A program made the position numbers and the translations under genes. DNA of 64,000 nt from Arachidicoccus soli (GTDB lineage: Bacteria; Bacteroidota; Bacteroidia; Chitinophagales; Chitinophagaceae), in the NCBI RefSeq assembly GCF_003600625.1, contig NZ_CP032489.1, positions 682,001-746,000 of the forward strand, read 5' to 3'. Positions 24,500 through 33,901 of the stretch are shown in pieces (positions within the stretch are counted from its first letter, which is position 1; the number at the start of each line of letters is the position of its first letter). The notes beneath the pieces were generated by a model. That model was given only the letters and a program-made list of their open reading frames with translations, ran no database searches and had not been told where the DNA came from.

Positions 24500-24660
24500 G
24501 CCATGAGGATTTTTCATATCCAATGGGATGTTTATTTGCGAAACGGAGTTCGGCGAAGCCAATTCCCTGTGGCAATAAAAAAAATAATAAATAAACACAG
24601 GAAATAAATCTTCTCAAAGTATTATAATTAAAAACCCTATTTTCGCACTTTATACTATAT

Positions 24661-25380
24661 ATGGAATACAATACCGGACGCTCTCTCCTGAGCATGAAAG
24701 AATATGGACGACATATTCAAAAAATGGTTAATTACCTACTTACAATTGAAGATAAAACAAAAAGGCAAGAACAAGCCAGTGTTTTAATTGAACTTATGGG
24801 ATTCTTGAACCCTCACTTGAAAAATGTGGAAGACTTCCGCCACAAATTATGGGACCATCTATACTATATGAGTGATTTTAAATTGGACGTAGATAGTCCA
24901 TATCCAATTCCTACTAAAGAAACCTATAAAATCAAACCGGATCCTTTGCCTTATCCCAAAAGGTACCCTAAAAAGAGACATCTTGGGAAAAATATCGAGA
25001 GGGTCGTTGAGAAAGCTTTATCAGAAACAAATGAAGAGAAGAGACAAGGTTTTGCCCATTCAATTGCTTATTATATGAAGCTGTCATACAGTAATTGGCA
25101 CAGGGAAATGGTTTCTGATCAAGCCATACAGGTGGAGTTAGATTCTATTTCTGGTGGTCAGCTTTCTGTGGATAATGTACCTTTTGTGCGTAAAGACCGT
25201 GAAGAGTTTAAGGCAAATAATGCACGAAAAAACTTTGGTAACAGAAATAATAATAATGGTCGGAGCAACAACAACGGAAATGGAAGGAATAATAATGGCA
25301 ATCGGGGTAATAATGGCAATAATAACAATGGTAACCGGAATAATAACAACCGCAATGCTGGCTTTAAAAAGCGCTACTAA
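24661..25380 (+). CDS. DUF4290 family protein with Asn/Gly-rich tail
   Basis: The 239-residue product has an N-terminal domain (MEYNTGRSLLSMKEYGRHIQ, then EDFRHKLWDHLYYMSDF) matching the DUF4290 family of Bacteroidota. Residues about 185-236 are low-complexity Asn/Gly/Arg (repeats of NNNGN and NRNNN), ending FKKRY. No signal peptide is evident. The function is unknown; the basic Asn-rich tail might bind nucleic acid, which is inference only. Confidence 0.85.
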   Translation: MEYNTGRSLLSMKEYGRHIQKMVNYLLTIEDKTKRQEQASVLIELMGFLNPHLKNVEDFRHKLWDHLYYMSDFKLDVDSPYPIPTKETYKIKPDPLPYPKRYPKKRHLGKNIERVVEKALSETNEEKRQGFAHSIAYYMKLSYSNWHREMVSDQAIQVELDSISGGQLSVDNVPFVRKDREEFKANNARKNFGNRNNNNGRSNNNGNGRNNNGNRGNNGNNNNGNRNNNNRNAGFKKRY

Positions 25381-25402
25381 AACTTTAATTTCTAAATTTG
25401 GT

Positions 25403-25437
25403 AATAAGGAATCTGAATTTCAGATTCCTTATTCTTT
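25403..25437. terminator. Bidirectional terminator between DUF4290 and lysozyme genes
   Basis: Perfect 14-bp arms (AATAAGGAATCTGA and its complement) with a 3-nt loop lie between convergent genes. T-rich sequence follows on the plus strand. The lysozyme stop codon is at 25429, inside the second arm. Confidence 0.8.
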
Positions 25438-26217
25438 TATAAGAAGTCTTCTGAAGGCAATACTGTCTCCGCCAAAAACATTGAAATCTACATTACCTTG
25501 TATTCCATAAACATGTGCATTTTCACTATGTTGCCAAAAATCCCAATGTCGATGCACCTTAGGTTTTTTTTCTTCTAAATAATGCGCTACCCATAAAGGA
25601 TAAGAGTCGAAATCTTTCCCTAAATAACTATCGTAAAAACTAGCGTAGCTATAAATAATTGGCCTAACCTTGTAATGTTCTTCAATCCTTACAAGATAAG
25701 CATTCAACTCTCTCTGCATGACTTTAGGAGATACTCCATATAGTTGTTCTATATCTACAGCCGGTGGTAAGTCTCCTGGCAAGAGTGTTACATTTTTAAT
25801 GAAATTTTCAGCTTGTGCTTTGCCGCTTTTTGTTGCAATAAAAAAGTGATAAGCCCCCCTAACGATTCCTTGAGATCTGGCTTCCTGCCAATTTTTTTTA
25901 AATTGTAAATCAATACTAGAGAGCCCTTCTGTAGCCTTAATAAAAATAAAATTTATGCTCACATTTTTTTCCTGCATGGCTTTTACCATTGCCCATTTTA
26001 TACTATTCTGATGGTTACTTATGTCGATTCCATGTATGGATAAATTTTCCGGAATATCAATGTTAAAGCCTTTGTAGTATACAAAGTATACTGACTTGTT
26101 CATTTTCTGCCAAATCGCAAGCATTGCGAGTGAGAACAAAATAAGGAGTAAAAGCATCCAAAATAGAGAATTTCTTATGGATCTTTTATTCTTTTTTTTC
26201 CTTTTTTTATTGGGCAT
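25429..26217 (-). CDS. GH25-family lysozyme, membrane-anchored
   Basis: The 262-residue protein has a very basic N-terminus (MPNKKRKKKNKRSIRN), one transmembrane helix (about 17-37) and a GH25 muramidase domain. Catalytic acids are visible in IHGIDISNHQ (Asp) and PPAVDIEQLYG (DxE pair). The C-terminal WDFWQHSENAHV and GNVDFNVFGG are typical. It would cleave the glycan backbone of peptidoglycan in the periplasm. Confidence 0.93.
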   Translation of the reverse strand: MPNKKRKKKNKRSIRNSLFWMLLLLILFSLAMLAIWQKMNKSVYFVYYKGFNIDIPENLSIHGIDISNHQNSIKWAMVKAMQEKNVSINFIFIKATEGLSSIDLQFKKNWQEARSQGIVRGAYHFFIATKSGKAQAENFIKNVTLLPGDLPPAVDIEQLYGVSPKVMQRELNAYLVRIEEHYKVRPIIYSYASFYDSYLGKDFDSYPLWVAHYLEEKKPKVHRHWDFWQHSENAHVYGIQGNVDFNVFGGDSIAFRRLLIKE

Positions 26218-26340
26218 AAGGCATTTGCTAAGGAAACAAATATCCTTAATTATTTATCATAAAATTCATTGATTCGAAATACTTTTTATTAATTTCTATT
26301 TGTTAAAAAAAGCCTTTTTCATTCAAAAGTTAAACAACTG

Positions 26341-26372
26341 TTTGATTTTTCATATTAATACTTGTACTTTTG
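26341..26372 (+). promoter_or_regulatory. Promoter of the RND efflux operon
   Basis: TTTG (26341-26344), a 20-bp spacer and TACTTTTG (26365-26372) match the Bacteroidota consensus. The ATG of tolC is about 150 bp downstream, leaving a leader long enough for regulation. The rest of the 26218-26520 interval shows nothing else clear. Confidence 0.65.
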
Positions 26373-26520
26373 CCTTCGCTCGAAATTGAGACATAAAAAA
26401 ACATTGTTTAAACACTATTTATGTAGGTTTAGCAATCTTTCCATAAGAGTGTTATTGAATATGAGGTTATTACATAAATTATCTTGGGCTTTCTTTTACA
26501 AATTTGGAGAACTTTTACGA

Positions 26521-27837
26521 ATGAAAAAATATATTTATTTAATTAGTAGTTTCCTTTTTTGCTTCTCTATGGCAAAATCGCAGAATAAGGATAGTACCAT
26601 TACAGATAGCGCTTCTGTGGAAACATGTGTGAACTATGCTTTACAACATTATCCATTGTTGCAGCAATCTGTTATAAACGAGGAACTTACAAATAGTCAA
26701 ATAAAGTCTAAGTTGGATGATTGGTATCCTCAAATTGGTCTTAACGGGACTGTTCAGCATGCTTTTCAAGTACAGAGAAGTGTAGTGGGAGGACAAATAA
26801 GAGAAGCAGGTTTAGCGAATAATTCTGCCTTGCAGTTTGGTCTTACACAAAATATTTTCAATCGTGATGCTTTATTAGCTTCACAAACTAAGGATATAGT
26901 AATGAATGCTGCAAAACAAGATACCAGAGCCGAGAAAATTGATGTAGCTGTTAGCGTAAGCAAAGCATATTACGATGTCCTGTTAACCCAACAACAAATC
27001 AATGTCTTTGATGAGGATATTCTGCGACTAAAAAGGAGTTTGAAAGATGCAACAAGCCAATACAATGCTGGACTGGTAGATAAAATAGATTATAAAAGAG
27101 CTACTATTTCTCTTAATAACTCAGAGGCGCAACAACAATCTTCGAGAGAATTATTAAAAGCGAAATATGCATATTTAAAGCAATTGATGGGTTATCCAAT
27201 AAATCAGCCTTTATTATTAAGTGCTGATACTTCGAAATTGGAACAAGTTGCTATGATTGATACTTCTGCTCAGGTGGATTTTAGAAATAGAATAGAATAT
27301 CAACAATTGCAAACCCAGGAACAGTTACAACTGGCCAATTTAAAATATCAAAAATGGGATTATTTGCCGACCGTTTCGGCCGTCGCTAATTACAACTTGA
27401 ATTTTATGAATAACCAATTTGGACAATTATATAATCGTAATTTCCCCAATTCCTTTATTGGACTGCAATTAGGATTGCCTATTTTTCAGGGGGGTAAACG
27501 GAAAGAAGCTATCAAACAGGCAAAATTGCAATTAAATATTACTGATCTGAGTAAGAGTAATATTGTAAATTCTGTTAATGCTGAATATCAAAAAGCGATT
27601 GCTATTTATAAAGGGGATTATGCAAATTATTTTGCATTAAAAGAAAACCTTGCCTTGGCTTTAGATGTCTATCAAACATTGTCGTTACAATACAAAGCAG
27701 GTGTAAAGACTTATTTAGATGTAGTAACAGCCGAAACTGATTTACGTTCTTCACAAATAAGTTTTGCCAATGCGTTATATCAACTATTGAGCGATAAATT
27801 AGATGTTCAGAAAGCATTGGGAGAAATTCAATACTAA
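26521..27837 (+). CDS. TolC-family outer-membrane efflux protein
   Basis: The 438-residue protein starts at MKKYIYLISSFLFCFSMAKS, a signal peptide; the longer open frame upstream runs through the promoter and is not coding. Two repeated coiled-coil halves are seen, with SVETCVNYALQHYP at the start and LGLPIFQGGKRKEAIKQAK marking the second half, and a closing VVTAETDLRSSQISF. It forms the outer-membrane channel of the tripartite pump encoded by the next two genes. Confidence 0.93.
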   Translation: MKKYIYLISSFLFCFSMAKSQNKDSTITDSASVETCVNYALQHYPLLQQSVINEELTNSQIKSKLDDWYPQIGLNGTVQHAFQVQRSVVGGQIREAGLANNSALQFGLTQNIFNRDALLASQTKDIVMNAAKQDTRAEKIDVAVSVSKAYYDVLLTQQQINVFDEDILRLKRSLKDATSQYNAGLVDKIDYKRATISLNNSEAQQQSSRELLKAKYAYLKQLMGYPINQPLLLSADTSKLEQVAMIDTSAQVDFRNRIEYQQLQTQEQLQLANLKYQKWDYLPTVSAVANYNLNFMNNQFGQLYNRNFPNSFIGLQLGLPIFQGGKRKEAIKQAKLQLNITDLSKSNIVNSVNAEYQKAIAIYKGDYANYFALKENLALALDVYQTLSLQYKAGVKTYLDVVTAETDLRSSQISFANALYQLLSDKLDVQKALGEIQY

Positions 27838-27857
27838 AATTAAAAAAATTATAACTA

Positions 27858-28985
27858 ATGAAGTCCTTTAAATATATACAAAAAATAACAGCTGTTTTTC
27901 TTCTTGTTTTATTTGCTTCTTGTAGCTCTCAGAATAATAAAACAGCCCAATCCAATGCAAATCAGGCGGTTTATGTTTCAGTAGATACTGTGCGAAACGG
28001 GAATGCAAAATACTTTGATGAGTATCCGGGTACTGTTACTGCATTTAAACAAATTGCACTTACTTCTCAGGTGAATGGATATATTAAAGGTATTTATTTT
28101 AAAGATGGTCAACGTGTTGAAAAGGGACAGAAACTTTATGCCATAGATGCACAAGTCTATGATGCAAATTATCAAAACGCTGTTGCTCAGTTGGAAGTGC
28201 AAAAAGCCAACCTCATGAAGGCACAAAAAGATGCTGACAGGTATCACGAACTAGATAAACAGGATGCCATCGCCAAACAGCAAGTAGATTATGCCGATGC
28301 TGCATTGATGACAGCACAAAAACAAGTTGCTGCTGCTAAAGCCGCAGTAAATGCTGTAAATGCAAACGTGCAGTTCTCTACTATTTATGCACCATTTAGT
28401 GGCTCTATTGGTATTTCAAGCGTACAAGTGGGCACAGCTGTTGTAGCGGGTCAAACAATCCTTAATACTGTATCTACTAATAACCCTATCGCAGTAGATT
28501 TTAATATAGATCAATCGCAACTTTACCGATTTGAACAATTAAGAACTAAGAATAGTAGTGATAGTCTTTTTTCCATTGTTTTTGGAACAGATATTTATCC
28601 TGAAATAGGACATATTGCTGCGATTGATCGTGCTGTAGACCAACAAACTGGTACAATAAAAGTTCGTTTAAGCTTTGATAATAAAAATGATTTATTAAAA
28701 CCAGGGATGAGTACGATTGTACATGTAAAAAATAATTCAGGAACGAATTCTTTACTGATTCCTTCAAAAGCAATCACAGAACAACTTGGGGAATTTTTTG
28801 TTTATCTAGTAGGAGACAGCAGTAAAGTTACACAACAAAAAGTGAAACTTGGACAAACAATAGGTGAGAATGTTATTGTCGCCGATGGCTTAAAAGCCGG
28901 TCAAAAAATTGTTGTGGAAGGGCAACAAAAATTACACGAAGGTTCAATAATTACTACTACCCAAAGTTCTGGTTCAAAAAAATAA
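27858..28985 (+). CDS. RND efflux periplasmic adaptor, lipoprotein
   Basis: The 375-residue membrane-fusion protein has a lipobox (LFASC, Cys about 22) and the order lipoyl half, alpha hairpin, lipoyl half, beta barrel. Visible motifs are GTVTAFKQIALTSQVNGYIK, IYAPFSGSIGISSVQVGTAV and KVRLSFDNKNDLLKPGMST. It starts 20 bp after tolC and 48 bp before the pump gene. Confidence 0.94.
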   Translation: MKSFKYIQKITAVFLLVLFASCSSQNNKTAQSNANQAVYVSVDTVRNGNAKYFDEYPGTVTAFKQIALTSQVNGYIKGIYFKDGQRVEKGQKLYAIDAQVYDANYQNAVAQLEVQKANLMKAQKDADRYHELDKQDAIAKQQVDYADAALMTAQKQVAAAKAAVNAVNANVQFSTIYAPFSGSIGISSVQVGTAVVAGQTILNTVSTNNPIAVDFNIDQSQLYRFEQLRTKNSSDSLFSIVFGTDIYPEIGHIAAIDRAVDQQTGTIKVRLSFDNKNDLLKPGMSTIVHVKNNSGTNSLLIPSKAITEQLGEFFVYLVGDSSKVTQQKVKLGQTIGENVIVADGLKAGQKIVVEGQQKLHEGSIITTTQSSGSKK

Positions 28986-29033
28986 TTGCAAGTAAGCTTT
29001 AATGGTTTACACATAAAATAATTACTATAGAAA

Positions 29034-32000
29034 ATGATAGCAGATACTTTTATAAAACGCCCCATCACCGCGATTGTTGTTTCCATTGTGATAGTTTTGG
29101 TGGGGATTATTTCGATTTTCTTATTGCCTATATCACAATATCCGGATATTACACCGCCAACTGTTTCAGTATCGGCAAATTTTACTGGTGCTGATGCGCA
29201 AACCGTTGAAGAAACGACTACGACACCTATTGAAACACAAATTAACGGTACACCCGGTATGACATATATGACCAGTAATAGTACTGGTGATGGTTCTAGT
29301 AGTATTTCTGTGAATTACGGTATTGGCACAAATGTAGATATTGCTTCTGTAGATGTTCAAAATAGAGTAAATGTAGCATTACCCACATTACCGGATGCTG
29401 TGAAAAGAATTGGAGTAACCGTGCGTAAAAGAAACCCGGACATGATGATGGTGCTGGCGATGTATTCTCCAAATGGAACGCATGATGCAAATTTTTTAGG
29501 AAACTTTACGAACATATATTTAGAACCTGCTATTTTACGTGTACCCGGTGTAGGGGATGCGAAGGTCTTCGGCGATAATTTTAGTATGCGTATTTGGCTC
29601 GACCCAAATAGATTAGCTGCTTTAAAAATGTCTCCAAGTGATGTAACTACAGCTATTGCCAATCAAAATTTAGAAGTGGCGGTCGGTACTTTGGGCGCTA
29701 TGCCGCAACCCAAACAACAAGCTTTTGAATATACCATATTGACGAATGGTCGTATAAATACGGTAGATCAATTTAAAGATATTATTGTACGTACTAATCC
29801 GGCCGACGGGAGTCTAATCCGTTTAAAGGATGTTGCACGTGTAGAACTGGGGAAATATACGTATTCAAATAATGCATATGTTTTAGACGGCAAACCAGCA
29901 GCTTTTTTCATAATTTATTTAGCACCTGGCGCAAACGCGTTAAGCACTTATGATGGTATAATGAAGGAATTGGCTACTTTAAAGAATACCTTTCCTAAAG
30001 ATGTGGATTTCGCAATTCCTTCTGAATCGGCAACGGTGGTGAAAGCCTCTATTCATGAGGTTTTGGTTACATTTATTGAAGCATTGACATTAGTAGTGTT
30101 GGTTGTATTTCTATTCTTGCAAAACTTTAGGGCGACTATTATTCCGCTTTTGGCAATACCAGTTTCCTTAATAGGTACATTTATATTCTTTATTCCACTG
30201 GGATTTTCCATCAATACGCTTACGTTATTCGCCTTTGTATTAGCAATTGGTATTGTGGTTGATGATGCCATTGTTGTGGTCGAGGCAGTACAGCACTATA
30301 TTGATTCTGAGAAAATATCGCCTAAAGACGCTACTAAAAAAGCGATGAATGATATATCGGGCCCTGTGGTGGCGATAGCCCTCATCCTGGCAGCTGTATT
30401 TGTTCCGGTAAGTTTTGTCCCTGGTATTTCCGGGAAATTGTATCAGCAGTTTGCGATTACAATAGCGGTATCTGTAATTATTTCGGCTTTTATAGCCCTT
30501 TCTCTAACACCGGCTTTATGTTCTTTGATGTTGAAACCGCACAAAGAAAAACCTGATACCAAAGGTCTAGCGGCTAAATTTTTCAAAAGATTCAATCTTT
30601 GGTTTGAAAAGGTTACGGCTCGTTATGTGAAGGCTGTGGCAAGGTGGATTAGAAATACACCATTGGTAATTGGGATGATGGTGATTTTGGTAGTTGGCCT
30701 TATTTATTTATTTAAAACAAAGGCTACCGATTTTATTCCTCAAGAAGATGAAGGCCGCTTATATGTAACTTATGTAATGCCTGAAGGTACTTCCACAACC
30801 AGAAGTGTGGCTATGTTGAATAGGATTTTAGATTCATTACAAAGTATTCCGGCGGTAAGTGTTGCGGGAGGTTTGGCAGGATTAAATATTGCAGACGGTT
30901 CTAATAAGTCAAATGCAGGAACCGTATTTGTACATTTAAAAGATTGGTCAGAGCGTACTGCAGATAAGGATAAGTTAAATGGCGTAATTGCAGAAATCAA
31001 CAAGCGTACCGCTAACATCAAAGAAGCTTCCATACGAGCCATTGGACCACCGGCTATTAATGGACTAGGTGCCACTTCCGGTTTCAACTTACAATTAGAG
31101 CAGACAAGTAGCACTGATGATATTCAAAAATTCGAAAAAGTAGCTCGAAATTTTATAGCAGAAGTTAATAAAAGAAAAGAGATTGCTGGTGCCTTTACTT
31201 ATTTTAACCCACATACACCTGCTTATCAGATAAATGTCAACAGAGATAAGGCAGAGAAAATGGGTGTAAATGTAGGCGATGTTTATAGCACCATGTCCAC
31301 TCTTTTAGGGAGCTTTTATGTAAATGATTTTAATTTATATGGAAGGAACTTTAGAGTAGTGGCAATGGCAGATAGCTCTTTCCGATCTTCTCCTAACGAC
31401 TTAAATCAATTTTATGTAAGAAATTCTGTAGGTGGCATGGTGCCGGTAGGTTCCTTGATAGACTCAGTACAATTAGTTGAAAATCCTTCAGTAATTTCAC
31501 ATTACAATATTTATCGTTCAATCGCAATCACTGGTAATGCCGCGCCGGGTTACAGCAGCGGACAAGCCATTGAAGCATTAAAAGAAGTGGCAGCAAAATA
31601 CTTACCTTCAGGATATGGGTACGAATTTTCGGGAATGACGAGAGAAGAAATATCGGCAGGTTCGAGTACCATGTATGTATTCATTGCGTCTATTGTATTT
31701 GTCTTCTTGTTTTTAGCGGCTTTATATGAAAGTTGGAGTGTTCCCTTTTCAATTTTGTTCGCTGTACCTATAGGACTATTTGGCGCCATACTTACTTTGA
31801 CTTTAATACCACATTTAACCAATAATATTTATGCACAAATTGGTATGATTACTATTATAGGGCTTGCGGCGAAAAATGCGATATTAATTGTCGAATTTGC
31901 CAATGAAGGCGTCCATCAGGGACGTGATATTATTGAAGCTACTTTACATGCGGTGCAAATAAGATTACGACCGATTATCATGACATCGCTGGCATTTATA

Positions 32001-32186
32001 TTAGGTGTAATGCCTTTGGCATTTGCCGAAGGAGCTGCATCTGTCTCGCGTCAAACTATTGGCTGGACAGTGCTTGGGGGTATGTTCGCTGCAACATCAC
32101 TCGCTATATTTGTGGTTCCGGTTTGGTTTGTATTTATTACAAAACTAAGTAAACGTAAAAAAGTAAAAGTAGATCTGAGAGAATAA
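29034..32186 (+). CDS. RND multidrug efflux transporter (HAE1/AcrB family)
   Basis: The 1050-residue inner-membrane pump has the family start MIADTFIKRPITAIVVSIVI, twelve expected membrane helices in two halves and the proton-relay pair in AIGIVVDDAIVVVEAV (about 402-417). GLAAKNAILIVEFANE and the RPIIMTSLAFILGVMPLAFA ending of the C-terminal half are intact. It is the last gene of the tolC-adaptor-pump operon. Substrates cannot be predicted; no local regulator gene is present. Confidence 0.96.
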   Translation: MIADTFIKRPITAIVVSIVIVLVGIISIFLLPISQYPDITPPTVSVSANFTGADAQTVEETTTTPIETQINGTPGMTYMTSNSTGDGSSSISVNYGIGTNVDIASVDVQNRVNVALPTLPDAVKRIGVTVRKRNPDMMMVLAMYSPNGTHDANFLGNFTNIYLEPAILRVPGVGDAKVFGDNFSMRIWLDPNRLAALKMSPSDVTTAIANQNLEVAVGTLGAMPQPKQQAFEYTILTNGRINTVDQFKDIIVRTNPADGSLIRLKDVARVELGKYTYSNNAYVLDGKPAAFFIIYLAPGANALSTYDGIMKELATLKNTFPKDVDFAIPSESATVVKASIHEVLVTFIEALTLVVLVVFLFLQNFRATIIPLLAIPVSLIGTFIFFIPLGFSINTLTLFAFVLAIGIVVDDAIVVVEAVQHYIDSEKISPKDATKKAMNDISGPVVAIALILAAVFVPVSFVPGISGKLYQQFAITIAVSVIISAFIALSLTPALCSLMLKPHKEKPDTKGLAAKFFKRFNLWFEKVTARYVKAVARWIRNTPLVIGMMVILVVGLIYLFKTKATDFIPQEDEGRLYVTYVMPEGTSTTRSVAMLNRILDSLQSIPAVSVAGGLAGLNIADGSNKSNAGTVFVHLKDWSERTADKDKLNGVIAEINKRTANIKEASIRAIGPPAINGLGATSGFNLQLEQTSSTDDIQKFEKVARNFIAEVNKRKEIAGAFTYFNPHTPAYQINVNRDKAEKMGVNVGDVYSTMSTLLGSFYVNDFNLYGRNFRVVAMADSSFRSSPNDLNQFYVRNSVGGMVPVGSLIDSVQLVENPSVISHYNIYRSIAITGNAAPGYSSGQAIEALKEVAAKYLPSGYGYEFSGMTREEISAGSSTMYVFIASIVFVFLFLAALYESWSVPFSILFAVPIGLFGAILTLTLIPHLTNNIYAQIGMITIIGLAAKNAILIVEFANEGVHQGRDIIEATLHAVQIRLRPIIMTSLAFILGVMPLAFAEGAASVSRQTIGWTVLGGMFAATSLAIFVVPVWFVFITKLSKRKKVKVDLRE

Positions 32187-32211
32187 AAGGATCAATTTTT
32201 TTAGAGTAATA

Positions 32212-32251
32212 ATAGCTCTGCAGTTATTTAAAAATTGCAGGGCTATTTTTA
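32212..32251 (+). terminator. Terminator after the RND operon
   Basis: A 14-bp stem (ATAGCTCTGCAGTT with AATTGCAGGGCTAT, two G-T pairs) and 7-nt loop are followed by a T run. Confidence 0.8.
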
Positions 32252-32313
32252 TTCCTTTTTCTTTTAATTCATCTGAAAAACTATGCGTAATTTCAATAAC
32301 TTAATTTATCATT

Positions 32314-33852
32314 ATGCAGACGAGTTATCAGGTTGTAATATGTGGCGCTGGGCCTACAGGTTTAATGCTAGCTGCTCAGTTACTGCGTTTCGGTATTGAT
32401 TTCTTGATTGTAGATAAAAAAGCTGCACCCACTACCGAATCGAGAGCAGTAGTGGTGCAGGCAAAAAGCATGGAGATTTATGATCAATTAAATTTGTCCA
32501 ATGAAATTTTGTCTGATGCTGTGAAAACAGATGGTCTATGTTTTTGGCGAAATGGTAAAAAAATCTCTCAGGCGTCTTTTGAAAATTTTGGTTCAGACAT
32601 TACACCTTTTGATTTTTTATTAATTTATGAGCAGAGCAAGAATGAATCTTTACTTTACAGTTATCTACAAAAAAATAATCAGGAAGTAGCATGGAATACA
32701 GAGTTTATTTCTTACGAGAAAATGCAAGAAGGATTTGTTGTTACAGTTAAAAATAATGATACTGAATCTCAAATAAAGGCGCAATATTTGGTTGCTTGTG
32801 ATGGTGGTAATAGTCTTTTGCGCCAACAGTCAGGGATGGAGTTTAGGGGTGGCACCTACGAACACGTCTTTTATGTTGCAGATACCCATATTCAAGCTGA
32901 TATTTGCGATAGCAAGTTGAACTTTTTTGTTGCGAAAGATACCTTCAATTTGTTTTTCCCAATGATGGGTAAAAAACGCTTTAGAGCCATCGGCATTTTG
33001 CCTAAGGAATATTATCACAAAGAAGAAATAACTTATCAGGACGTGAGTTCGCAAGTCGATAAAGATGCGGGAATGGATTTAGGTTTTTATGATACACAAT
33101 GGTATTCTACTTACAAATTACATCACAAAAAGGTAAAGGGTTTTAATGTGGGGAATTTATTTTTTTGTGGGGATGCTGCGCATGTACACAGCCCGGCTGG
33201 GGGACAAGGCATGAACACCGGTTTGCAGGATGCTTACAATTTGGCATGGAAATTGGCTTTGGTCATAAACCAAAAAGCAAAAAAGAAATTACTTGCAACT
33301 TATCACGAAGAAAGGAATCCAGTGGCAGAAAATTTATTAAAAACTACTGATCGCCTTTTTTCATTAATGTCACAAAATGGATGGTTTAATACTTTGATGC
33401 GGATGTATATTGCGCCAAATGTGGCGCCGACACTTTTAAAAATAAAAGCTTTACGCAGAAGATTTTTCTTATTGGCTTCGCAAATTGAAATCAACTACAT
33501 AGGTCTCACTTTAGCAAAAGGCAAGTGCGGAAAGCTGAAAGCTGGTATGCGATTTCCTTATTTCACACTCTTAATTGACGGAAAAAATATTTCTATCTTT
33601 CATATTATTCGTGACAGTTGTGAAACCACTTTTTTACTATTTTATTACAATATAAAAAGACCTGAAACAAATCATAATAGTATTAAAGAAATAGAAATTG
33701 AAAACAACGAAATTAATAAGGAAGTGCTGCAGAAGGTCGGTTTCACTAATTCATTCGTCTGCTTAATTAGACCAGATAATTATATTGCATATATCAGTGA
33801 AAGTTTTGATAGGTCAGATTTTCAGGAATATATAGATAAATTTTTCTTTTAA
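32314..33852 (+). CDS. FAD-dependent aromatic monooxygenase (PheA/TfdB type)
   Basis: The 512-residue flavoprotein has the N-terminal GxGxxG (VVICGAGPTGLMLAAQ), the middle DG motif (LVACDGGNSLLRQQ) and the GD motif FFCGDAAHVHSPAGGQGMNT. This is group A monooxygenase architecture with a divergent C-terminal thioredoxin-like part. Substrates in the family are phenols, anilines or polyketides. It lies beside the homogentisate pathway genes but converges with them, so a shared role is only suggested. Confidence 0.87.
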   Translation: MQTSYQVVICGAGPTGLMLAAQLLRFGIDFLIVDKKAAPTTESRAVVVQAKSMEIYDQLNLSNEILSDAVKTDGLCFWRNGKKISQASFENFGSDITPFDFLLIYEQSKNESLLYSYLQKNNQEVAWNTEFISYEKMQEGFVVTVKNNDTESQIKAQYLVACDGGNSLLRQQSGMEFRGGTYEHVFYVADTHIQADICDSKLNFFVAKDTFNLFFPMMGKKRFRAIGILPKEYYHKEEITYQDVSSQVDKDAGMDLGFYDTQWYSTYKLHHKKVKGFNVGNLFFCGDAAHVHSPAGGQGMNTGLQDAYNLAWKLALVINQKAKKKLLATYHEERNPVAENLLKTTDRLFSLMSQNGWFNTLMRMYIAPNVAPTLLKIKALRRRFFLLASQIEINYIGLTLAKGKCGKLKAGMRFPYFTLLIDGKNISIFHIIRDSCETTFLLFYYNIKRPETNHNSIKEIEIENNEINKEVLQKVGFTNSFVCLIRPDNYIAYISESFDRSDFQEYIDKFFF

Positions 33853-33861
33853 AATTTTTTA

Positions 33862-33894
33862 ATAAAAAGCCGGCAATTTTTGAATTGCCGGCTT
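33862..33894 (-). terminator. Terminator of the hpd gene
   Basis: A perfect 12-bp stem (AAGCCGGCAATT and complement) with a 4-nt loop is followed on the minus strand by five T residues. It also lies just after the convergent monooxygenase gene. Confidence 0.85.
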
Positions 33895-33901
33895 CCAAAT
33901 T

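Noticed and set aside
25158-25355. Leu-rich antisense frame opposite the Asn-rich DUF4290 tail
   Set aside because: It is produced by reading AAT/AAC repeats in reverse. No start context or homologue is evident.
26362-26520. Extended N-terminus for the TolC-family protein
   Set aside because: The upstream codons overlap the consensus promoter, and the signal peptide begins at the ATG at 26521.
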